DNA from: Lachnospiraceae bacterium
Lineage (GTDB): Bacteria > Bacillota > Clostridia > Lachnospirales > Lachnospiraceae
DNA length: 58,276 nucleotides
Assembly (NCBI GenBank): GCA_017438775.1
Contig: JAFRUR010000004.1
Span: 1 to 58,276, forward strand
Reading direction: 5' to 3'
The position numbers were made by a program, and so were the translations under genes. Each line of letters starts with the position of its first letter. Within the stretch, counting starts at the first letter, position 1. The notes under the pieces are model-generated. The model had not been told where the DNA came from. It ran no database searches and was given only the letters and a program-made list of their open reading frames with translations. Positions 1-6,344 of this stretch are shown in pieces.

Positions 1-449
1 ATCTCGGTGAGCACCTTGCCCAGGGCCTGATAGCCGTCGAGGGCGATGTACACTTCGATCTTCTCGGGGTTGATGATACCGCAGTTGCGCAGGGCAACGC
101 GCTTCTGCTTCTTATAGAAGGGCGTCTCATCCAGGGAGATGATGGTGCCGTCTTCCTTGCTCACGGAGTCGGTGTACAGCAGGCGCTGCACGATGCGGCC
201 CTTGAGCAGATGCTCGGAAACGATCTCCTCGACGTCTTCCGGGGTGACGCGGGAATAGAAGGATCCCTCCGGATAAACGATGACGACGGGGCCGTTCTCG
301 CACAGGCCGAAGCAGCCGGTCCGGACGACCTGGACCTCTTCGGACAGATCGTTCTTCTTCAGTTCGGTCTCAAATGCGTCGATGATCTTCGCGCTGCCGG
401 AGGACGTACATCCCGTACCGCCGCAGACGAGCACATGGGAACGATACAT
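1..449 (-). CDS. hndC: NADH-binding hydrogenase subunit (NuoF/HndC-like), N-terminal part only
   Basis: This is the first ~149 residues of a NuoF-like flavoprotein; the rest lies beyond the left edge. The fragment starts with a thioredoxin-like [2Fe-2S] domain (MYRSHVLVCGGTGC near the start, then RTGCFGLCENGP) and runs into the segment FYKKQKRVALRNCGIINPEK that precedes the FMN/NADH domain in HndC/HydB and NuoF proteins. In this family the subunit oxidises or reduces NAD(P)H and passes electrons to the [FeFe]-hydrogenase subunit of a soluble cytoplasmic, often electron-bifurcating complex. It follows the HndB-like gene by 12 bp and is the last visible gene of the operon that starts at 1916. 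The NAD/FMN sites are off-window, so cofactor specificity cannot be judged. Confidence 0.9.
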   Translation of the reverse strand, partial: MYRSHVLVCGGTGCTSSGSAKIIDAFETELKKNDLSEEVQVVRTGCFGLCENGPVVIVYPEGSFYSRVTPEDVEEIVSEHLLKGRIVQRLLYTDSVSKEDGTIISLDETPFYKKQKRVALRNCGIINPEKIEVYIALDGYQALGKVLTE

Positions 450-461
450 TGCTTCTCCTCC

Positions 462-833
462 TTATTTGTTGGCAGCACCGATGGTGTACTCGGTGACGAC
501 GTTGCCGTTGACGATGTGGTCCACCACGATCTTGGCGGCCTTTTCCGAATTGAGCTTCACGTAGGTGGTCTTTTCCTGGCCGGGAACGTAGACTTCCGCG
601 ACGGGCTCGAACTGGCAGATGCCGATGCAGCCGGTCTGGGAGACGGTCACGTTCTTGAGGCCGCGCTTCGCGACTTCTTCCACGAAAGCGTTGAGGACCG
701 GGCGGGCGCCGGCAGCGATGCCGCAGGTCGCCATACCGACGAGGATGCGGATGTTGTCAGGTGCGTCCTCGCGCATGCCCATCTGCGCCTTCGCCTTGTC
801 TCTGAGCGCCTGGAGCTCTGCTAAACTTTTCAT
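462..833 (-). CDS. hndB: [2Fe-2S] thioredoxin-like ferredoxin subunit of NADP-reducing hydrogenase (HndB-like)
   Basis: A 123-residue protein with a thioredoxin-like ferredoxin fold. Visible cysteines are C37 (MATCGIAAGARP) and C69/C73 (TGCIGICQFEP), the usual HndB pattern. By family it is a small electron-transfer subunit between the NuoE/NuoF-like diaphorase and the hydrogenase. The ATG at 833 is preceded by AGGAGG about 12 bp upstream. It sits between the HATPase gene and the NuoF-like gene, in the order usual for clostridial hnd loci (A, HATPase, B, C). Nothing is unusual in length or composition. Confidence 0.9.
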   Translation of the reverse strand: MKSLAELQALRDKAKAQMGMREDAPDNIRILVGMATCGIAAGARPVLNAFVEEVAKRGLKNVTVSQTGCIGICQFEPVAEVYVPGQEKTTYVKLNSEKAAKIVVDHIVNGNVVTEYTIGAANK

Positions 834-854
834 AGATTCTGTTTTCCTCCTGCC

Positions 855-1409
855 TTAAGCTTCGGGCGCGTACAGCGCTCCGATGTTCTCTTTCAGATAC
901 TCTCCGATAAAGAGCTGGATCTCCGGACTTGAAAGCGGGACTCCCTCCAGGATCTCGCAGAACTGCCGCGTCTCCGCCTCGAATTCCCGTCCGTCCACGA
1001 CGTGGCGGTAGCGGATGTTGACCGGCTCGTTCGCGCAGATGAGGAGCGCCATCGTGGAGGCGATGTCCCCAAGAGGCATGCGGTCCACATGGCTGTGCCG
1101 GAATGTGGCGCTGACCGTGGTGCCCGCTCCCGGCTCGGACGCGATGTCGAAGGTGCCCTCCGCCATCTCCGCCGCCATTTTGAAGAACGGGACACCCAGC
1201 CCGACCTTGCGGGTGGTGCGGGTGGTATAGAACGGGTCCGTGACCCGCGCCACCTGCTCCGCCGTCATGCCGCAGCCGTTGTCTTCGATGCGGATGGAGA
1301 GAATGTCCTGTGCGGTATCCTCACAGACCTCGATCCCCACCTGCGTCGCGCCCGCGCGGATGCTGTTTTCCGCGACGTCCAGCACGTTCAGAGAGAGTTC
1401 CTGCATCAT
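855..1409 (-). CDS. Histidine-kinase-like ATP-binding protein of the hydrogenase operon
   Basis: A 184-residue GHKL-type ATP-binding protein without sensor or phosphoacceptor domain. Residues 12-20 hold the N box (DVAENSIRAGAT), followed by the G1 box IEDNGCGMT and a G2-like stretch VGLGVPFFK. The C-terminal ~70 residues do not resemble a kinase. Such proteins lie between the NuoE- and HndB-like genes in many clostridial hydrogenase operons. Their role is not established; a regulatory or assembly function is inferred only from context. The gene begins 3 bp after the NuoE-like stop with two adjacent ATGs (1409 or 1406), implying translational coupling. Confidence 0.85.
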   Translation of the reverse strand: MMQELSLNVLDVAENSIRAGATQVGIEVCEDTAQDILSIRIEDNGCGMTAEQVARVTDPFYTTRTTRKVGLGVPFFKMAAEMAEGTFDIASEPGAGTTVSATFRHSHVDRMPLGDIASTMALLICANEPVNIRYRHVVDGREFEAETRQFCEILEGVPLSSPEIQLFIGEYLKENIGALYAPEA

Positions 1410-1412
1410 TCC

Positions 1413-1916
1413 TTACGCTTCCTGTCTGTATTTCTCCAGGATCTTCGGAACGTCGTTCGGCACCAGACGGCCGTAAACTTCTCCGTTGATCATGATGACC
1501 GGCGCCAGACCGCAGGCACCCACGCAGCGGCAGGCTTCCAGCGAGAACCGCATATCCGCGGTGCACTCTCCGCCCTGGATGCCGAGCTCTTTGGCCAGGC
1601 GGGCGTAGACTTCTCCGGAACCCTTGACGTAGCAGGCCGTACCCAGACAGACAGCGACCTTGTACTTGCCCTTCGGATTGAGCGTGAACTGAGAGTAAAA
1701 CGTCGCGACGCCGTACACTTCCTCCTGAGGGATATTCAGGCCCTCGGCGATCATCTTCTGGACTTCCTCCGGAAGATAGCCGTAGATCTCCTGAGCCTCC
1801 TGCAGAATCGGCATCAGTGCGCCCCCCTGGTCCTTGAGCCGCTCGATCGCGGCCTTTAACGCCTGTTCCTGTTCAGGCGTTCCCTGGAAGGGGACATTGG
1901 TCTTTTTGTTTGCCAT
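1413..1916 (-). CDS. hndA: NuoE-like [2Fe-2S] subunit of the hydrogenase (HndA-like)
   Basis: A 167-residue member of the 24-kDa NADH-dehydrogenase subunit family. An N-terminal helical part (residues 15-70) is followed by a thioredoxin-like [2Fe-2S] domain with C90 and C95 (CLGTACYVKG) and C131 and C135 (CRCVGACG), the expected four ligands. In hydrogenase complexes it pairs with the NuoF-like subunit as the diaphorase module. It is the first gene of the minus-strand operon running to the left edge, with a candidate promoter at about 1987. The N-terminal 14 residues (MANKKTNVPFQGTP) are a short lead not always present in the family. Confidence 0.93.
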   Translation of the reverse strand: MANKKTNVPFQGTPEQEQALKAAIERLKDQGGALMPILQEAQEIYGYLPEEVQKMIAEGLNIPQEEVYGVATFYSQFTLNPKGKYKVAVCLGTACYVKGSGEVYARLAKELGIQGGECTADMRFSLEACRCVGACGLAPVIMINGEVYGRLVPNDVPKILEKYRQEA

Positions 1917-1986
1917 AATCCTTCCTCTCTTCCTCCCTGTTTAACCGTCCTTTTTTCTTCTTATGGACGTTACTTTGCAGTTTTAC

Positions 1987-2039
1987 ATTATAGCAAAAGA
2001 CTGATAATAAATCTACAATTTTGGCAAAAATATTTTGCC
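1987..2039 (-). promoter_or_regulatory. Candidate hnd promoter (-10) with an upstream perfect palindrome
   Basis: On the minus strand TATAAT lies at 1992-1987, about 70 bp before the NuoE-like start. The -35 is weak (TAGATT at 2015-2010 with 17-bp spacing). Just upstream, 2023-2039 is an interrupted palindrome with perfect 7-bp arms, GGCAAAA-ATA-TTTTGCC, a plausible operator position. The 171-bp gap 1917-2088 is strikingly AT-rich compared with its surroundings and otherwise holds only a small hairpin at 2056-2071 past the MFS stop. Confidence 0.5.
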
Positions 2040-2088
2040 GAAAAAGGTCGATTTTCCGCACAGCTGCGCGGTTTTTGGTAAGTTGTGA

Positions 2089-3330
2089 CTAACTCTCTTT
2101 CTTCTGCTCCGCGGCCAGCCGGAGGTACTCCTCTCTCCTTTTACAGAACACCGGCCAGTAAAGCAGGAGGACGGCAGCGGCAAGGACCAGCGGAACAGCG
2201 GCGAGCAGAAACGCCCGCCCGAAGTCGCCGGTCAGCGTGTAGACGGCGCCGCCGAAGAGGACCGGCCCGAAGATGCAGCCGATGTCGATCCCGATGAAGT
2301 GCGCGGTGACGCCAAGGGGCTTTTCCGCCGGATGCACGGACTGGATCGCGAGGGTCTGGCAGCCGGGCTGCGTCATGCCGAAGCCCGCCGCGGCCAGAAC
2401 GGCGAACACCAGAAGGGAGGCCAGAGACCGGGAAACGCTCAGGCCGGCCAGGGCGAGAGCAAACATCCCCAGACCCGTCAGGACCGCGGCCCGGACCCCC
2501 CAGACCACCGACAGGCGGTTCGCCAGCGGGCGGCTCCCGATGATGCCGGCCGCAAAGACCAGGAAGAAATACGAGATCCCGTGCAGGCCGAGCGACTCCG
2601 CGTACGACACCATATAGCTGTTGAGCAGCGTGTACGGCATAAAGATCAGGAGAATGATGACCGCCGGCCAGAAGGCGCGCCGGTCCGAGATGTTCCGGTA
2701 CCACTTCCGTGGCGCCTCCCCCTCCCTCCGCGCGGGGTGCTGGGGACCGATCAGGAGGGCCGCGATCAGGCCCAGCGCCAGAAACACCACCGCAAGCAGA
2801 AATACGTTCCGGTATCCCGCGCCGCGCCCCGCGGTCTGTGCGGTCCGCGAGAAAAGCCAGGCCGCAGCAGCGGGCCCCACGGCTCCGCCGATGGCGGGGG
2901 CGATTCCGAAGAAGCCGAGTCCCTGGACCAGATGGTCCGCAGGAAGGTTCTCCGCCGCGATCGTGAAGGCGATGCTGCTGAAGGCCGCGCCCTGCATGCC
3001 GCCGAAGAAGCGGATCACGGCGACGGCACGCGGGTCGCGGACAAGCAGATAACCCGACTGAAGCACGATTCCCGCCGCAAAGACCGCCGCGAGGATCTTC
3101 GTGCGGTCAAAGCGCATCTGCAGCGGGCCGACGACGGGACGCGTGAGCAGAGACGAAACAAAGGTCATCCCCGTCAGGATACCCGCGAGCATGGCCGACA
3201 TGCCGAGATAACTCCCATAGCCCGCGATCTGGCTGTTGATGGCGCCGAAGGCAATGTTCTGAAACAGCTGGACAAGAAAGGCAAAGACGACCGCCCGGAG
3301 CCGGCGTTTTTCCGGTTTCTGTCGTTCCAT
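2089..3330 (-). CDS. MFS transporter
   Basis: A 413-residue major facilitator with about twelve hydrophobic segments. The pattern is two six-helix halves separated by a hydrophilic loop near the middle (IGPQHPARREGEAPRKWY). Motif A-like RPVVGPLQMRFDRTK follows the second helix. It resembles drug/metabolite exporters of the family, but the substrate cannot be read from sequence. I chose the ATG at 3330 because AAAGAGGTGA lies ~8 bp upstream; an in-frame GTG at 3369 overlaps the upstream terminator U-tract and lacks a ribosome site. It follows the terminator behind ridA, so it may be only partly co-transcribed with the catabolic genes. A role in exporting a product of that pathway is possible but unproven. 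Confidence 0.85.
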   Translation of the reverse strand: MERQKPEKRRLRAVVFAFLVQLFQNIAFGAINSQIAGYGSYLGMSAMLAGILTGMTFVSSLLTRPVVGPLQMRFDRTKILAAVFAAGIVLQSGYLLVRDPRAVAVIRFFGGMQGAAFSSIAFTIAAENLPADHLVQGLGFFGIAPAIGGAVGPAAAAWLFSRTAQTAGRGAGYRNVFLLAVVFLALGLIAALLIGPQHPARREGEAPRKWYRNISDRRAFWPAVIILLIFMPYTLLNSYMVSYAESLGLHGISYFFLVFAAGIIGSRPLANRLSVVWGVRAAVLTGLGMFALALAGLSVSRSLASLLVFAVLAAAGFGMTQPGCQTLAIQSVHPAEKPLGVTAHFIGIDIGCIFGPVLFGGAVYTLTGDFGRAFLLAAVPLVLAAAVLLLYWPVFCKRREEYLRLAAEQKKES

Positions 3331-3369
3331 GACGCTGCTCACCTCTTTCGCCGCGATCTGCGCTTCCAC

Positions 3370-3407
3370 AAAAAAGAGAAGGTGCGGGCGCGTGGCTGCA
3401 CCTTCTC
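3370..3407 (-). terminator. Rho-independent terminator after ridA
   Basis: On the minus strand a perfect 10-bp stem (GAGAAGGTGC with GCACCTTCTC, loop 12 nt) is followed directly by six Ts. It lies 22 bp after the ridA stop and ends the catabolic gene run before the MFS gene. Confidence 0.85.
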
Positions 3408-3428
3408 CCCGAAGGTCAAAGCATGGGT

Positions 3429-3809
3429 TTACAGGACAGCGACGGCCTCGATCTCCACCCGGGCCCCCTTAGGCAGCGCGGCCACCTGGAAGGCCGCGCG
3501 CGCGGGGTAAGGTGCCGAGAAGAACCCGGCATAAACGCCGTTCATCGCCCCGAAGTCGGCGATGTCGGCCAGGAGGACCGTAGTCTTGACGACGGCGCTC
3601 ATGTCCGCGCCGGCCTCTTTCAGAATGCTGCAGATGTTGGTCAGGCTCTGCCGGGTCTGCGATTCGATGTCATCTCCGGCGAATTCTCCCGTGGCCGGAT
3701 CGATGGGGAGCTGGCCGGAGATGTAGATGGTGTTTCCGGCCTGAACAGCCTGGGAATACGGGCCGATCGCCGCCGGTGCGTTTTGTGACGAGATCGCTGT
3801 GTTGCTCAT
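3429..3809 (-). CDS. ridA: RidA family enamine/imine deaminase
   Basis: A 126-residue RidA/YjgF/UK114 protein. It has the family start ([16 protein letters not shown]), the [16 protein letters not shown] strand-loop and the C-terminal [24 protein letters not shown], whose first Arg is the carboxylate-binding Arg of active RidA proteins. RidA hydrolyses reactive 2-aminoacrylate and related imines to keto acid and ammonia. PLP beta-eliminating lyases such as the tryptophanase-like enzyme at 19029-20666 form 2-aminoacrylate, which gives RidA a clear place in this gene set. Its ATG overlaps the stop of the LpdD-like gene (TAATG). It is the last gene before the terminator at 3370-3407. Confidence 0.93.
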   Translation of the reverse strand: MSNTAISSQNAPAAIGPYSQAVQAGNTIYISGQLPIDPATGEFAGDDIESQTRQSLTNICSILKEAGADMSAVVKTTVLLADIADFGAMNGVYAGFFSAPYPARAAFQVAALPKGARVEIEAVAVL

Positions 3810-4201
3810 TACTGGTTCTCCTTCCCGCTCTCATTGATATATTCTGACGCGCGGCGCGTGACCTGCGCGCAGTTTTCCGACAGTTCGCGAATCTCTTCCG
3901 CCGAAGCGTGATCGATGTGGATCCCGGCGCTGACGCACACCGGCTCGCCCAGAGCCGTGCAGAGGGCCTGCGCCGTCACCTTCGCCACGACGTCGTCCTT
4001 GTGTCCGGGGACGGGGACGACGGCGCAGTCGCACGAGGCCCCCTCTCCCTTCAGGGACGTCCGCGGCAGTGCCAGGACGACCGCCCCCACGTGGGTCTTT
4101 TCTCCGCCGGTCAGGACTGCCGTCAGGCCCTCCTCATGGCGGATCACCTCGAGACGGACGCGCAGTCTCCCCTCTCCGCAGGTAAAGGTCATGTCACTCA
4201 C
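3809..4201 (-). CDS. LpdD-like prenyl-FMN chaperone/accessory protein
   Basis: A 130-residue soluble protein. The central motif [16 protein letters not shown] and a later [13 protein letters not shown] match what I know of LpdD, the small third gene of the lpdB/lpdC/lpdD gallate-decarboxylase cluster, now described as a prenylated-flavin chaperone-like family. It overlaps the end of ubiX by 8 bp and the start of ridA by 1 bp, so it is tightly coupled to prenyl-FMN synthesis. The start is GTG at 4201 (GAGG 7 bp upstream); an ATG at 4192 is an alternative. Identification rests on the motif and on context. If correct, it helps load prenyl-FMN into one or both UbiD proteins upstream. Confidence 0.75.
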   Translation of the reverse strand: MSDMTFTCGEGRLRVRLEVIRHEEGLTAVLTGGEKTHVGAVVLALPRTSLKGEGASCDCAVVPVPGHKDDVVAKVTAQALCTALGEPVCVSAGIHIDHASAEEIRELSENCAQVTRRASEYINESGKENQ

Positions 4202-4751
4202 CGCTCCACCTCGTCGTCAGATCGTTGGGGATGTTCAGGTGATCGAGGACGCGGGAGACCGTGTGGTTCACGATGTCGTCCAGCGTCTTCGGCCGGTTGT
4301 AAAACGCGGGGGAGGGCGGGACGATCATCGCTCCGGCCCGGGCGGCTCTCAGCATGTTCTCCATATGGATCAGGGAGAGCGGCGATTCCCGCGTGATCAG
4401 AATCAGTTTTTTCTGCTCCTTGAGGCAGACGTCCGCGGCGCGGGAGATCAGGTTGTCCGTATAGCCGCTCGCGATGGCTGCCAGGGTCTTCATGGAGCAG
4501 GGCGCGACGACCATGCCGTCGTGCGGGAAGCTCCCGCTGGACACCGCGGCCGCCATGTCATGAATCTCGTAGAAGACGTCGCTCATGGCGATGACCTGCT
4601 CCGCCGTGTAGTCTGTTTCCGTCTCGATGGTCCTGCGGCCCCAGTCGGACAGAATCAGGTGCGTTTCCACGCCTCTCTTTTTCAGTTCTTCCAGGAGACG
4701 GATCCCGTAGATGGCGCCGGAGGCGCCGGAGATCCCGACAACGATCTTCAT
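4194..4751 (-). CDS. ubiX: UbiX flavin prenyltransferase
   Basis: A 185-residue UbiX/Pad1 family protein that prenylates FMN with dimethylallyl phosphate to make prenyl-FMN, the cofactor of UbiD enzymes. Visible hallmarks are the N-terminal FMN-binding GISGASGAIYGIRLLEEL, the SSGSFPHDGMVVAPCSMKTLAAIASG loop region around residues 70-95, and RESPLSLIHMENMLRAARAGA near residue 125, typical of the prenyl-phosphate site. Length and order are normal for bacterial UbiX. It starts 54 bp after the FAD-subunit gene with GAGGA 6 bp before the ATG. Its presence in the same run as two UbiD genes argues that these are prenyl-FMN dependent. Confidence 0.96.
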   Translation of the reverse strand: MKIVVGISGASGAIYGIRLLEELKKRGVETHLILSDWGRRTIETETDYTAEQVIAMSDVFYEIHDMAAAVSSGSFPHDGMVVAPCSMKTLAAIASGYTDNLISRAADVCLKEQKKLILITRESPLSLIHMENMLRAARAGAMIVPPSPAFYNRPKTLDDIVNHTVSRVLDHLNIPNDLTTRWSGE

Positions 4752-4805
4752 GCCCGATCCTCGTTTCTTATGTTTTTGAGGCTGCCCGCGGGAAAAGACA
4801 CCGTC

Positions 4806-5843
4806 TTATTCCACCGGGGCCATCAGTTCCGCGGAGCCGCGGAACCAGGTGTGTTTTCCGTTGTCCGGAGACAGAAGCTCCGCGACTGCCGCCTCCAGAA
4901 GCCATCCGGCCTTTTCCCGGCGGACGTTCCCGTCCAGATGGGTGTCCCGGAAGGGCTGGATGCGCTTGGCCGCTTCGGCGTGAAGTCCCTTCGCGGCCGC
5001 CGGCAGCTCGCTGAGCGCAAGGCCCGTGAAGGCGTCAGCGCCGGCGGGGAAGGCCTGCGGACGGATGCCCGCCGCACCGAAGCAGATCCCGCAACGGGTG
5101 ACCGCATCGCCTTCCGTGCGGACGGCGAGCGCGCAGCTGAGCAGCGGAAAATCGAAGGTGCCGCGCAGGGTCCAGCGGACGTAGGAACTCCTTCCGACCT
5201 CCTCCGCCGGCGGGAGGAGAATCCCGGTCAGGATCTCGTTGTGAGCGAGACTTTTCTGGTTCTTCGGGTCTTTCGCGTTCCAGCTGTTGTAGAGTTTTTC
5301 CGCGGGGATCTCCCGCTCTCCCTCCGGTCCCCTGACGCGGACAGACGCGCCGTACGCGATCAGGACCGGGGCCACGTCCGACTGGAACAGGGCCATGCAG
5401 ACCTTGCTCTGCGGGAACTGATAGCACTTGTTCCCGCCCCACTTGAAGCAGTGGTTGACGTCCGACCAGTGGACCTGGTTGTTGAAGAACATGCAGCGGT
5501 TCTCCTGCAGGATGTTGCCGCCGATGGTCGCCTGGTTGCGGATCTGATAGGAGGCCACGTGGGTCGCGGCGCTCACCAGAGCCGTATAAGGAGCCAGTTC
5601 CGGAATCTCCGCGGTCTCGTTCAGGCGCACCGATGCGCCCACGAAGAGGCGACCGTCCTCTTCCGTCCGCACGCCCGAGGTCTCGGGATAGGGGCGGATA
5701 TAGCAGAGTTTATCGTACGATTCCAGGCGCTGGTTCAGCCGGGGAATCAGATCCGTTCCGCCGGCGACCACCTTGAGGCCGGGGTCCGCGTCGAGCAGAC
5801 GGATCGCTTCTTCCAGTGTTTTGGGGCTGTACACATCCATCAT
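4806..5843 (-). CDS. FAD subunit of a molybdenum hydroxylase/reductase, with the extra [4Fe-4S] loop of 4-hydroxybenzoyl-CoA reductase
   Basis: A 345-residue FAD-binding subunit of the xanthine-oxidase family. FAD motifs are VAGGTDLIPRLNQR (residues 26-39) and ATIGGNILQENR (105-116). The inserted loop after it holds four cysteines, C117, C132, C140 and C149. Their spacing (15, 8, 9) is almost that of the [4Fe-4S] loop of Thauera HcrB (16, 8, 9 from memory), a feature absent from ordinary xanthine dehydrogenases. It therefore resembles the beta subunit of 4-hydroxybenzoyl-CoA reductase, which uses the cluster for low-potential electron input. The ATG at 5843 overlaps the stop of the 2Fe-2S subunit gene (ATGA). 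No CoA ligase is in the window, so the true substrate may not be a CoA ester. Confidence 0.88.
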   Translation of the reverse strand: MMDVYSPKTLEEAIRLLDADPGLKVVAGGTDLIPRLNQRLESYDKLCYIRPYPETSGVRTEEDGRLFVGASVRLNETAEIPELAPYTALVSAATHVASYQIRNQATIGGNILQENRCMFFNNQVHWSDVNHCFKWGGNKCYQFPQSKVCMALFQSDVAPVLIAYGASVRVRGPEGEREIPAEKLYNSWNAKDPKNQKSLAHNEILTGILLPPAEEVGRSSYVRWTLRGTFDFPLLSCALAVRTEGDAVTRCGICFGAAGIRPQAFPAGADAFTGLALSELPAAAKGLHAEAAKRIQPFRDTHLDGNVRREKAGWLLEAAVAELLSPDNGKHTWFRGSAELMAPVE

Positions 5844-6343
5844 GCCTGCTGCCCCTCCTCTTTCATTCTGTCCACCGCAAGGTGCACCGCGTCCAGGATC
5901 TGCTGATAGCCGGTGCAGCGGCACAGGTTCCCGCCCAGAGCCTCTTTGATCTCGCACTCCTCCGGCTCGGGATTTTTCTCCAGCAGAGCCTTGGTCGACA
6001 TGATGAAGCCCGGCGTGCAGTAGCCGCACTGCACCGCGCCGGCATCCAGGAAGGCCTCCTGGATCGGATGGAGCGTATCTCCGTCCGAAACGCCCTCGAT
6101 GGTCTCCACCGACATGCCGTCCGCCTGGACCGCCAGCATCACGCAGGAATAGACCGCCCTGCCGTTCAGGATGACCGTGCAGGCGCCGCATTCCGCGCTG
6201 CCGCAGCCCTTCTTGGTGCCCGTGAGGGCCTTGTACTGCCGCAGATAATCCACCAGCAGAAGATCGCTCGGAATCAGGTCCTGATGGACCTCACCGTTGA
6301 CCGTGATGGTCACTTCCGTCAGATTTGGCTTGAGTCTTGTCAT
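5840..6343 (-). CDS. [2Fe-2S] subunit of the molybdenum enzyme (HcrC/CoxS-like)
   Basis: A 167-residue two-cluster iron-sulfur subunit. The plant-type cluster uses C47, C52, C55 and C67 (GCGSAECGACTV and the later SC). The second, alpha-helical domain uses C106, C109, C141 and C143 (QCGYCTPGFIM and LCRCTGYQQI). This is complete and normal for the small subunit of heterotrimeric xanthine-oxidase-family enzymes. It carries electrons between the FAD subunit and the molybdopterin subunit in the cytoplasm. The gene begins 1 bp after the end of the large-subunit gene and overlaps the FAD gene, so the three subunits are tightly coupled in the order L-S-M. Confidence 0.95.
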   Translation of the reverse strand: MTRLKPNLTEVTITVNGEVHQDLIPSDLLLVDYLRQYKALTGTKKGCGSAECGACTVILNGRAVYSCVMLAVQADGMSVETIEGVSDGDTLHPIQEAFLDAGAVQCGYCTPGFIMSTKALLEKNPEPEECEIKEALGGNLCRCTGYQQILDAVHLAVDRMKEEGQQA

Positions 6344-6344
6344 G

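Noticed and set aside
2056-2071. Terminator of the MFS gene
   Set aside because: The small CCGCGC/GTGCGG hairpin has its T-tract on the plus strand, where no gene ends.
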